From: a virus | Virus record (IMG/VR): IMGVR_UViG_3300033153_004222 | Span: 17,288-81,287 of that record | Reading direction: 5' to 3' (one strand) | Length of the DNA stretch: 64,000 nt | Shown here: positions 43,901-51,200 of the stretch, in pieces | Numbering within the stretch: position 1 is the stretch's first letter | How the letters are laid out: every line of letters begins with the position of its first letter | Notes under the pieces: generated by a model | Told to the model about the DNA's origin: nothing | The model's database searches: none | What the model saw: only the letters and a program-made list of their open reading frames with translations | Translations under genes and position numbers: made by a program

Positions 43901-44813
43901 AAACAGTTCCTGCCTCCATTATTGCTTCTGACTGATTCAGACCTATAGCAGTTCCTAATGTTCCGGCTCCTTTCATCAATTGAGCACCCCATTTTCCCAT
44001 ATTAGCTGCCAATGCAGCACTTCCTGCTCCAAAAGTAGCTCCTACAACAAAACCTTGTCCAACAAATGCCCCTATAGAGCCAACTAAAGAAGATCCATTC
44101 TCAAACCACCAAGCAGGATCACCTGCATCAAAAGATTCTCCTGGTCTTTCTCTATAAATGCTAAACTCTTCATTCATAGCTTCCTTTGCCTTATTCATAG
44201 CAGATGATATAGGATTACCTACCTCATCATCCTGGTTGTAATAGTCTTCAAAATCAAGCATAGAAGCCATTCCTCCTACAAAATCAAATACAGCCGTACC
44301 TACAGTTCTAACAACTGCATTTCCTGCTTGGTCCCAATGAGATTGCCCAACAGCTCTTCTTCTGTTTAGTTCATCCATTCCAACTGAACCATGAATATTA
44401 TCCATGTATTTTGAATAGTCGTCTACATCTATATTATAGTTTGCGTGAGATGTAAATTTACTTTCTAACTCTTCTCCTTCGAGAGTTCTTGTGCCATTTT
44501 GGACTGAAATCCAATCATTTTTGGTAAAAGGAAATCCGGTAAGAGGATCTATCATAGGAGAAATCCAATAAGGATCGTCTTCTAAACGATCTATATTCGC
44601 ATCTCCATCTGTAACAGCTTGATTGTCGTTAGCGTTTTGAGTGTAAAAATCTGGTTCCGTTCTGTTCCATTCTTCTACTGATTCCTGTTCTTCTTTTCTT
44701 AACTTCTCCAGATCATCATCACTATACTCTACACCAGTATCAGGATCTATAGCATTATCGTATAATCCTTTTGTTTGTTGAAATACTTTACTGGCTCTAT
44801 CATGGTGTGGCAT
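31968..44813 (-). CDS. Giant virion protein (4281 aa) with zincin motif and virion RNA polymerase active site
   Basis: Near residue 3322 stands GYRIPTQGKSS and 38 residues later TGADFDVDKLNLFYP, with D3360, D3362 and D3364. Multisubunit RNA polymerase beta-prime subunits have R-x-P-T followed about 35 residues later by NADFDGD, the magnesium-binding loop. The crAss-like phage phi14:2 virion RNA polymerase has a similar DxDxD. HESFH (H1806, H1810) is a zincin motif. The N-terminal 450 residues hold glycine/alanine-rich hydrophobic segments (IGAFVGQGFVVGATFGAG), possibly membrane-inserting. Long acidic low-complexity regions occupy about residues 880-1150 and 1690-1760. The protein would be packaged, injected and transcribe early genes. 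Confidence 0.85.
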   Translation of the reverse strand: MPHHDRASKVFQQTKGLYDNAIDPDTGVEYSDDDLEKLRKEEQESVEEWNRTEPDFYTQNANDNQAVTDGDANIDRLEDDPYWISPMIDPLTGFPFTKNDWISVQNGTRTLEGEELESKFTSHANYNIDVDDYSKYMDNIHGSVGMDELNRRRAVGQSHWDQAGNAVVRTVGTAVFDFVGGMASMLDFEDYYNQDDEVGNPISSAMNKAKEAMNEEFSIYRERPGESFDAGDPAWWFENGSSLVGSIGAFVGQGFVVGATFGAGSAALAANMGKWGAQLMKGAGTLGTAIGLNQSEAIMEAGTVYRDNILLYKSLGASESEAKAKAAADASDVVNINRANIALNLVSASMFTRAGRNSVLASREKIKPYTNFWSKEGLKVAGLETGQEFAEEQINFIAGASGSKAITGVNDDNIFEALTNKRTMGRHVKDPHFWEAGVLGAVGGFGQYAGTKAIKQMTGAAAKEEAQYAKQEQRIQEIDQMFDNINQSNLSTTFMKGAALQAHMDAQSEVQEKINKAISEGASEEEVDKLKLEAQNLAKQSLWDQTVMSLNDGTTGHLVNSYKRFADMTEEQREAKGLDEGAQKRAQEAVEFIEEMEGTWNDMAGIVGKNRQVRNTAISNRIYNYEQKKALKEIKAAIQEQDADISEERSLLSAEDNAKTDVELAIENETIGTAMKIKSILNKNFDKINKQRLKGNKSYRELLKDNFSKGQRKKFDQKTERIGRGRKAYEETLHKAIQAGKFDRNTFEQFRRSVALSNHPDRTARLEILDRLGLKLKEAETRARQEALRQEANKINADIQANIKEQANKLREELGLPPDVTEKLEEKGKKKGGKKKGYDYNKAPDGIKLALDRLENLYELPDSEMTDELAAEITTLEKLVDSWDGKPEETPPEKDEAPVIQGGRILTGYDKDGKAIYESLDPADETPTTEDPGPPNETLAALTEQMKQDFNERLLQVLEEAETSEEFLAGVQPLEDADDLKAQDKSLVNQRLDELKEWEDNQKERDQKQLDIQKEAEESQTDEGGGISTETVIVLQDSQESSDLKNDPTLEEDEEVEVDPANPTDPQDTMQEDGVVRTTNPQYDISEDAVGSVNTQFLQITLEAKDVRSASTPNLLRYTNQESLYVRGLDEDGNPIKKPATKYKIVPKHKIKNLAEKIESGEVTPIYWYPIKIDPKTGVPVTKNVRGMEKFLHNRKPGDLTPLLSGTLEGDALYMVNENPDDVILEEQVIDFEQWVDPLVATKGSKVVLRKGEYKHPKTGNPLYVPEEGKVLQQDPITIHTIDKDGNVSKPLQKLAAGDFDLRMNWDTYVDEDGNVEMFVENKNRGFVMNTKIKGESAKLPLSDLGVIGEDFSIGVGKASTREGGGAVLFWNRETNTWESMDAMSERGRLYAMIPSANGAIVPVRLETKTISRANAESVIDNILLNPKLDGEQKKAIIEDLIATKAGHNISKSENPKAPLFYVDNSAIKIKVGNQIIGVDHQNRGKHNNLRKALGLEDEAGNPIDPKQAVPGSQAYHVRIFQSLENSPEGNYGEQVMGVDPNGKAFVKREWIGGGNATLGATSEDKLLMESAINAFRENLIEAIMGKSYQVSKEKVIENGPVKDYTTGKEYSSYTEYLSDKEVDGVPGLVTTDVAPGQKFTDSKVKLVPIQKSDSVTNDNVATVQSETDTVGEEIKKNQQVVEGEGDSHSEVEKPGIKVDENSEENATVENTDIEGNELKEGEDDSPDIKWREASLEVENKFQENPGNILTEAEVDWIVRTFGPDHILPMANAKYIQMKGGRQAYGAYSNGLVLLARLGAKGTAYHESFHVVMDLATTEQEKKQVFRAMQEKYGTFSLAEEDALKKLYPKKTKAELEEIFFEEKAAELFREFMEAEESKGRIKKTKLGRIIQKIFDRIRKAILAIRIYGTTILNPDSIYLSSMTMERMFLKIKVGDFKISDATKAKMKSEKFNPNDAMLRSKPEWSNAEKDGMVESLRFGLVTKVLPKMIADGTSKAQSVEDILSKREYTKDLMQGIENLRETMQNYVEVLDKFIQKNEGKSGSETSVYNSKIKRKNVHRAIENSKGAWLDINKGGVVQNPGFKGLLLNSLRKHGVAITLAQSKEGWTVDKFEKIEKEALELGIPTVDDDGDPSTNSKERIHGENYFYSSPKKTMSWQVKTALSFIQKPVIRDSNKKIIDDGKSKFTGLPSFLNFDEVYADLASKLAGYQPHQIEERLKELAQWKSSISAVYQKYLTWDSRTKTAFRSNFSKTQLKFMTAVVDKNGAWELIETNRQDVQKQIVERWNTNRNILGLFNADGSINSAVLSNLGKQYQDLFSHIKNPTEYYKHVNRVFKHIGIEFEPNVLKMFETTYPPSEFQKTVVEGKFSHILKELGYNPSNKQISKGSNPYTTTGAKGQTKNFKKIAQLVQDVSSDLYTGSFTNGEGKLVYSINLNSYLSKLSSEMATKEGVEKIWETFNRDVYYNPDDTGVARSMLFSLLLDFKDSNGINKVREEFALIELDSTKLERGDEAITYDKMTPKQTWLTRLNFYRNNGHYKNTGYGLINTGTKSDKGRSLYIRVPLLASNKNKVPQLNATGGLIGEIQGVKNAAKAVLRRNVLQERARISRVHSQLFGENALPDSKLKENYHYKGKNPDGTLNREAANGLKFMSIPDLNFTNYNLFDSDGNVKFFNKTELTAVDKALDAFMERETLRSKRAMVADGVLVEHDGKFYSDEISPDKFSSSTTNIGTEENPIVVSDVDDAMTEFLLNDLVWRTEFSKYENGDLAYYKSTEKDISKNDEFPGAKGKFVSVVVDAGKRAYQSITPGLDHMVSQMALDSNSQDDYGKTKEIRMAIIEDIYSKMSLNRAANLAIGFTKNPSWEGALGVTGAKNVIKHIEALEEKINEETDKTKKKKLEKKLDAFFKALPVAERKAVKIVLPYRRGSNKSDAQGYTTLEAHKKTMEGRGEWTTEGEHSHEVAYNEYWTKESDPNTWPEWAQKLALKPLKTFSFGYHFDETLQQVVFTQIKHSTVPLYPAFTKTNPELDKLRRRMETTGEFADKGLTKIDAVNLESAVKVGKSGVTKYNNKSSAELENMEVHVLQSDNERSPFVLPAEKGMNPKDGSQIVKLITADMVPGAIYDSIEGIKELLTEDIKNVNDLVYVEKIKRTADKLSKELGWNEFKNNPNDPDIALNFLKKIQKLLLEQIESRELPDNYSLALEIEKIEGEIQFAMPLSFPAYAKKFEIALASIFKARVMTQRMPGDSAVQVAEYGLDETNDLGYYRFEDGRLKAAEVAISYQQANKLGLLEYVNSETGVVDYQAMERAGMDKSVLELVGYRIPTQGKSSMLPLIIKKVLPPTAKGQIVLPADITTQTGADFDVDKLNLFYPALEETGENTFQKVPVADKIEALKDGKIDVSSLTDKEIQNVLFSIRFGILTSKNHAPDVINPLDTDTYKNKMKEYGEIPGMLQDTGTFNFNSAYTDVYLESVNKDAKVLVGIFANHSVAHALSQDIDIQITDPKKGVFIEMDNGEGVTIGTKENPIRDLSGIYGFDGELRSLYLNEDLNASLDNAKDPITGSLNINTFTANIVAMFNRLGINNSIATDFINQPVIRELKKRFALDEHAYTPSETANRMAAELNLPTKGPNGKKIQYGAAEENRIKITPEGLRKSLGKDISEMAEEEPGSSGITGAGKHGQVPGLQFQKQVLMDFVKYWDMGSDLAKSNKMLAPDRFTAMSGLSDIELWLNNKNFVESGEANITVKGVYPAKDAVTKQPVGPSSSPRLNAYYEHAILGAEEVISEFMPYNSDFFLRAKKFLAEMTHQKNGTFNDKKLIERMNSDIYSFIMFTQGSPVAALMNQRTKEESKKKLFKPKEGESNQTVAQDLTNIKYLYNLGENKLLKYLSGDIYNGSNKFQMVRFNNAASYTQETKSAFVDAFYELFYHTERNVNVKWDSKSGKHIRLNAAEKQKAVEHVKKVMTNLVDYSIRTSGFQSGPNSFVDLIPLIIWKSLGEDIAGNTTASLSKFLKDLNEGSFKTYFPYLAGRDSHGWGYLSLEEQDSEGRDRKAIEEDKKIEALAVPELLMQILRNRISDPKLIKKVRADQVSPITMGYTKSKRHFIETFSVGEDSNLFVQGKKGSAINGFPQVVTMWDKNSKKRRGYRKLLEGGGATSKNAFAHYTHMDALGEQNKFFEVYPEEINPESIHPDNTDVDTSGPPAKPTAGSPDPTVTTPGDNTNIVATDNNIVNKTVEEQISYEQGETNINLGDDMDELEVRGSKEFTDAMKKAQEDGDSQIKCNE

Positions 44814-44827
44814 ATTCTATATTTTAT

Positions 44828-47800
44828 CTATGGATTTGTTTGAGTATATTGACGAGTTTCTGTTGAAAAATCATCTCCCTTTACGCTTAAAGATATTAAT
44901 ATTTCTCCGGCTCTTGCCATATCACTTGTTTGACGTACACCTCTAAATAATTTATCTGCATCTGCATACTGCTGTTGAACATTTTTTAAATATTCTTTAG
45001 CTTTAGACATATCACTAAATTCTTTTTTAAAGTTATTTTTCTTAAATTCTTTTTGAGCCATTTTTAATTGCCACATTCCCAAAATTGCATTAGATAGAGA
45101 GGGATCGGACATTATCACTTTATTCTTAAGAGCTCCTCTAACATCATCTACAGTAAGATCTTCTAATGCTTTTTCAAAATCATCGTACATTTCAGTTCCT
45201 TCATATTGCTCTTTCATCGTAGCTGTCATATTATCATACATACTATATAGAGGATTTCCTTGAATCTCATTAAAAGCAAATTGAGGATTAACATTAGTTC
45301 CTGTTTTTGTGAATTGTATTTGGTGATTTGCTGGAGCTAATTTTGCAGCTATAGAATGAGGATTTGTTTTATTTTTTGCACCAAATGGATCATTAAGATT
45401 AACAAAATGAAATTGAAATGCTGATGTATTGGTTGTATTGGTTCCTGCATTCATGTTATTAGCCGCTACTTCAAACTGACGATCTATATCTTTACTTTGT
45501 ACTAATAGACTTGCTGCATAATCACGGGCTCCCATACTTGATGCATCATCTTTAATGTAATATTGTTTTTGTTTTTGAACGCCTGGAGTTTTTGGATCTA
45601 TATCTACATCAGCCCCTGTATCATCTTTTGCAAATTCAGAATCTGTTATAAAAGAATGTAAACCATCATATAAGGATTGATTGGAACTTCGTTTACTATA
45701 AATAGTATATTGTTGATTTTCTTTTGTTCCTTTTTCTTCACCATTACTCTTAAATGTTTTCACAGTTGCATTTACTTGAATTGGAAGAACTTGTTCTCCA
45801 GAAATTCCTATATCATCTAAAGCAATTCCTGTTATATCTGTTACATCAATACTTAATTTCTCCATTTCTTCTGGAGTTAATTCTTTTCCAGTTGCATCTG
45901 TAACAACGAAAGAGGCTAAAGAATTATTAACATGATCTACTGCATCTTGATATTTCTGTATATGTTGATTATACTTACGTAAATCTGCTGATTTTCCTAA
46001 ATCAGCGGGGCGTTTAACTTCAAAATACATATTAGCAGCTGAACCAGAAGTAGTTTCATTATTTAATAAATAATCATCCATCTGATCGGTAACAGTTTTC
46101 AAATTCTTTTCTATGCCCATTCTTAATATATCATTCATATCTCCTCCAGTTTCAGTTAAACGAGATAAAAACATATCTTGCATCATAGTTATTGTTTTAG
46201 GATCTCCTCCAGCAGCAATTGCCGCATCTCTAAGGGCATTTTTTTGTTCTTGTGTAGAAGAACTATTTAAAAACCCTAACTCTGTATTTCCTATTCCATT
46301 TTTAGTCAATCTTTCAAAAACTTCTGGTTCTAAGAAAGCTCCTGAATTTTTATACAGTTTAAGATGAGTTTCATAAGTCTTTAATTGTTTTTCTCTTTCT
46401 TTACCAGTTAATTTTCTTCCTCCATTATGTAATATAAACTGTTCTGAATCAGGGTGTCTTTCTGCATAAACTTGATTAAGAGAAGTATAAGCACTTATAT
46501 CAGTTTGACTTTTATTTGAGGCATCATCATATAAAAGAGTTTTAGTATCTTTTAAGAATGTATCAAATTCGTCTTGTGTAAATGTTTTTCCTGTTTGAGC
46601 TTCTATAGAATCTTTATACATATTATACATAGATTCAGCATTTTGTTGTTGCATTACTGATTCTGGATTATTTGGATCAACAGCCATATTTTTATCATCA
46701 ACTACAGCTATTAAATTGTGATCTTCGTTATAGGGATTTCCTCCTTTAAACATATCAAATAATCCTACATAATCAGCTTGAAATTCATCATATGATTTCA
46801 TTGTAGTTTCACCATTCTTATCTATGAAAGCATATTTTTTACCTGCAAAAGGTTTTATCTCATGTGTATGAGGATCTATAAGTCCTTTTTCTTTAGCTGT
46901 TTTATAACCTCTAACTGCATCAGCAAATTCTGGATGAGTTTTTTCTAAATTAGTTAAGAACTGACTTTCTATACCTTTTATATTAGAATACTCTGCCTCA
47001 GCTAAAGCATATGAAATCAATCTCTTCTCTTGTTCGTCAGTATTAAGTGTAGATGTCCCGTTAAGAATCTCATTTTTAACTGTTTCTAATTCCATTAATT
47101 TGGTATGGGCAGTTCCTTGAGCTTGAATAACCTGTTCTTTAGATGTAAATACTTGATCTTTTGATTTTATACCTGTTTTCTCATTTACTCTATGTACAGT
47201 TGGAGCTACTACCGGATCAATTATAACATTAGGATGAGTTGTTTTTCCTGATTTTTTTCCTTGAAGATTTGAATGCATACTAACTGTTTCATCTTTAAAT
47301 GCTAATAAAGGACTTACTGGAGCTATTCGGGTATCTATATACTGTTCTTTATCATAAATAGTTCCATTATGCTTCGCTCTCTGTGCATCTACTGATGCAT
47401 CTAATTTTACAGCTAAATCATCATCACTAATACCAAGATTATTAGCTTTTATTTTTTCTGATTCAGATGCTCTGAAAGCTATTTCTGCTCCTTTATCTTT
47501 TGCAGTAAAGAACTTATTATACTTATCAGATGCCATTACATATTTTTGTGCAATATCTTCTAATTCTTTTTCTGTTACCTCTTTCTTAGTTAATTTATGA
47601 TAATAAGGAAATTTATCTTTAAATAAATATGTTTTAGTGCCATCAGCAGCAACTTTTGCTTCTACCATCTTATCTGCTTTCATACCAGTTAAGAAACCTT
47701 TAACATCTTCAGTAAATTTAGGAGTGCTTATTGCTTTTGTATCTGACCATTTATTATAAGATTTAAAATCTGCATTAGTTCCTGTTCGAGTTCCTATTCC

Positions 47801-48253
47801 TCCTTTATTTCTTTCTTGTAATTCTTTTTGTTGTTGTCTGTAAACATCTTCATCCATATCGCCTTGAAGTGCTTCTAAAGCTGATTGATTTTTTTCATAA
47901 GCAGCTGTCCATCCTGCAATAGAATTTAATTCATCATCATTTTTTGCCTGATTACCTAATATTTGAATCTTTCTATATTTTTCTCCTGTACTAAGATCTC
48001 CTTGTGCATTTATTGCATCTATTTGACTATTATAATGCTTACTTCTTTCTGCGAGTATAGCTGCATCATGATCATTAGAAGCCAATGTTCCAGATAAACT
48101 ATCTTGTAACTTTGTTTGTTTATTAGCTAATTTATCTAATTGTTGATTCTTCCATTTCTTATCCTGCAGCAGTTGTGCATAAGGAATAGGATTTGCCCTT
48201 GGCATCATTAATGCTCCCGGTGCTAAAAATTGATATTTCGGTTGATACGGCAT
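44828..48253 (-). CDS. Large cargo-like virion protein (1141 aa)
   Basis: No enzymatic domain is recognised. After a short Pro-rich N-terminus (MPYQPKYQFLAPGALMMPRA), a long charged helical and coiled-coil region runs to about residue 150, and the remainder is mixed alpha/beta, acidic and Asn/Lys-rich. It sits between the repeat-rich cargo gene and the giant polymerase gene, the location of packaged capsid cargo proteins in crAss-like phages. No motif identifies its role. Spacing to both neighbours is about 15 nt. Confidence 0.7.
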   Translation of the reverse strand: MPYQPKYQFLAPGALMMPRANPIPYAQLLQDKKWKNQQLDKLANKQTKLQDSLSGTLASNDHDAAILAERSKHYNSQIDAINAQGDLSTGEKYRKIQILGNQAKNDDELNSIAGWTAAYEKNQSALEALQGDMDEDVYRQQQKELQERNKGGIGTRTGTNADFKSYNKWSDTKAISTPKFTEDVKGFLTGMKADKMVEAKVAADGTKTYLFKDKFPYYHKLTKKEVTEKELEDIAQKYVMASDKYNKFFTAKDKGAEIAFRASESEKIKANNLGISDDDLAVKLDASVDAQRAKHNGTIYDKEQYIDTRIAPVSPLLAFKDETVSMHSNLQGKKSGKTTHPNVIIDPVVAPTVHRVNEKTGIKSKDQVFTSKEQVIQAQGTAHTKLMELETVKNEILNGTSTLNTDEQEKRLISYALAEAEYSNIKGIESQFLTNLEKTHPEFADAVRGYKTAKEKGLIDPHTHEIKPFAGKKYAFIDKNGETTMKSYDEFQADYVGLFDMFKGGNPYNEDHNLIAVVDDKNMAVDPNNPESVMQQQNAESMYNMYKDSIEAQTGKTFTQDEFDTFLKDTKTLLYDDASNKSQTDISAYTSLNQVYAERHPDSEQFILHNGGRKLTGKEREKQLKTYETHLKLYKNSGAFLEPEVFERLTKNGIGNTELGFLNSSSTQEQKNALRDAAIAAGGDPKTITMMQDMFLSRLTETGGDMNDILRMGIEKNLKTVTDQMDDYLLNNETTSGSAANMYFEVKRPADLGKSADLRKYNQHIQKYQDAVDHVNNSLASFVVTDATGKELTPEEMEKLSIDVTDITGIALDDIGISGEQVLPIQVNATVKTFKSNGEEKGTKENQQYTIYSKRSSNQSLYDGLHSFITDSEFAKDDTGADVDIDPKTPGVQKQKQYYIKDDASSMGARDYAASLLVQSKDIDRQFEVAANNMNAGTNTTNTSAFQFHFVNLNDPFGAKNKTNPHSIAAKLAPANHQIQFTKTGTNVNPQFAFNEIQGNPLYSMYDNMTATMKEQYEGTEMYDDFEKALEDLTVDDVRGALKNKVIMSDPSLSNAILGMWQLKMAQKEFKKNNFKKEFSDMSKAKEYLKNVQQQYADADKLFRGVRQTSDMARAGEILISLSVKGDDFSTETRQYTQTNP

Positions 48254-48268
48254 ATATTATAAATTTTA

Positions 48269-51200
48269 TTAACCCATTCCCATTCCTGTTCCCATCAAAG
48301 CTGATCCAGCATCACTTAAAAAGTTTCCTACTCCAGCATAACCAGAACGAGTTTGCATATCTCGTAGATCTTGTTCTCCTTTATTTAATTCTGCAAGATA
48401 TTGATCATAATCTCTTTGTTGTTGTCCAAACTGATTATAAGCAGCTGATTGTTGTCCCCACATTCCTGCTTGTTGTCCTGCAATTGCTGCATCTGTTTTA
48501 CCAAGATCTGCAACTCCTGCTGCTTGTTTCAGTTTAACATTTTGATCGTACTCAGCTTTTTGAGATTCCAGTTTGTTTAAATTAGCAACTTGTTGTCCAC
48601 CAAAATTTTGAGCATTAGCCATCATTTCGGCTCTACTTCCGGCTCCTCCTCGTAACATATCCATTTGAGTTGCTGATACACTTTTAACATCTGCTCTTTG
48701 TTGAGATATATCTAAATCTTTTAAACCTTTAAATATTTGTCTTGCATATTCAGAGTCTTGGTCCCAATTAGCTGTCATATCTTCAATACTCTTTCCTTGT
48801 TTTGCAAGAGCATCTAATACTTGTTGTTTTTGTCCATGTGGTAAAGATTCCCATTCATGCGGATCTTTAGCTCCCTGAACAAAATCATATATAGTAGTTG
48901 GGATAGAAGACATTGCTCCTACACCTGCCCCTACTGCTGATAGATTACTCATACCTCCTGAGTCAAATTGTCTAATAGAGCCGCCAAAAGCAGCCATACT
49001 TGTATGATCTGGTCTTAAAGAAGGATACTCTGAATAGACATTAGATGCTATTTGATCAGGATTATTTGAATGTCCTCTAAGTTTAAGAGCTGATTCTCCC
49101 CTTGCCAAAGTATTAATAGGATATGTTCCATGAGGACCTGCAAATTTACTAACACCAGGATACTTACCTGCATTAGACATTCCAGGTTGTTTTCTTATGG
49201 AAGAAAGATTATCTGTTCCAGTTTCATGTTGAGGTAAAAATCCTCCCATTTTCATCATTTGAGAAAGACCTAATACATCATCATTATTAGCCTCTGCAGA
49301 GCCAGATTCAAGATGTTCTGTTTCACTTGGAGCAAGTTTACCTCCGTGTGCATACACAGTAGAAGGATAAAGTTTGCCTCCTTTAGCATATCCAAAGCCA
49401 GTTCCACCGCCTCCTGTACCACTACCCCAATCCCAAGTAGAGCCAGAAGTATTAATATCTATAACTTCATTTCCAAAACTTGTATTATCTGTAACAGCTG
49501 GTTGCATTTGATTTGGATCCATTTCATATTGTTCGGGATTCAAAGACTCTGTATGTTTTGCTGCATCCTCAAATCCATATTTACTATCTTTCTTCTTTTT
49601 CTTTTTGTCTTCCTCTGGTTTTTGGAATCTTGCATGTTGATCTCCTTCTGCATAGAAACCTAACATAGGATTTACATAACCTGAACCTTGATATCCTCCA
49701 TAAGGAAATGTAGGTATAGGGCCTCCATTCTGCATTGGAGGAGCCCCCATTGCCATAGGGGCAAGTTTCATAGCCATGGCCATTTTATCTTCTTTAGAAG
49801 AACCGCCTCCTCCACCGGAGTTACCGGAAGTTGGTTTATTTTTATCCTCATCTTCTTTCTCTTGATAAAAATCTATAAGAGGATTTGTATAACCACCTGG
49901 ACCAAACGAAGGAATAAATCCTCCATTTGCTAATTTGAAATCTCTTCGTAATGTAGCCCCAGGATTAAAATCTCTTCTATACCAAGGCATTTTACTTTTT
50001 TCTGCTCGTATATCATCGGCCATTTCATTAGAATTTTGTAGCTTTTTTGCATGGGCCTCTTCTGCTTCATCTCTTTTTCTTTGTTTCTTTGCCATTCTTT
50101 TTTCTTTAGCCGTTAATTCTTTTTCTACTTTAGGAAGAACTAATTCTCTTGGTTCTGCTGGGTTGTCTATAACGACAGGTTGAAGTTCCTGTAGTTCTAC
50201 TCTTTCCATTGATTGTTTGTATTTAGGATTCATTTTCATTCCTCCTGCATATCTATATTTTTTACTTTGTTTTGTAAAGTTAATATTCCCATCATCATCT
50301 TTTTTAGCTTTAGTTCCTAAAAGTTCATTTGATTCTGGATCATAGTACATTTTAGATGTAACATATGTATGTCCTCCTCCTGAAGGATTTTTTCTATTTC
50401 CACCAGACAATTCGTAATAAGATCCAAACTCATCTTTACCAGTACCAGTTATTATATCAGTATGAGATTCATATCTTTTTCCTGCTCTTTTGCTTAATTT
50501 TTCAAAGTCTTCTCCTTGAGCACTTCCTCTTCCTCTAAATAGAATATCTCCTACATCAAAGCTGGTATGTTGAGTTGCTTCATTAGAATCTTCATATGAA
50601 AAAGGAGTAGCTCTATACATATTATACTTATAATCATCATTTTTATTTGTTTTAAAAGCATCTCCTATATAAGTAGAATGACGAAAAGAAGGTCTAAATC
50701 CTAAAGCATTCATTTCCTCTTTAGTTTTTCCTCCAAACAAACCATCACTAACTAAATTACTTACAGTAACAGCACTCCAAGCCGCCTCTTTTCCATAAGG
50801 ATATCCAGAAACTCCTTTATTATAAGGACTCCAGAAACTTTGTACTGTATCAGTAACCGCTTCATTATATTGCCCATAATGCTTTCCAGTTTCGGGATCT
50901 GTAAATTCTTCCTGCATATCTGCAGAATACTCACTTAATCCTTCTTGATCATAATAAACCTTTTCTACTTCTTTCTTTTTTATATCCTCTCCTGGTTCTA
51001 CAACAGTTTCTTCAGTAGTTAAAATTTCTTCAGTAGGAGTGTCTACTTCTGTAGATTCTTGCTCTAATTCTTCTGTAGGAGGGATATGCATACTTGGATG
51101 TTGATCTGCTTGGGCATACATATCTACCATTGGATTTTGATATCCACCTCCTTGTCCTCCCTGTGCTTGATACGGGACATACCCCATTCCTGCGGCATGT

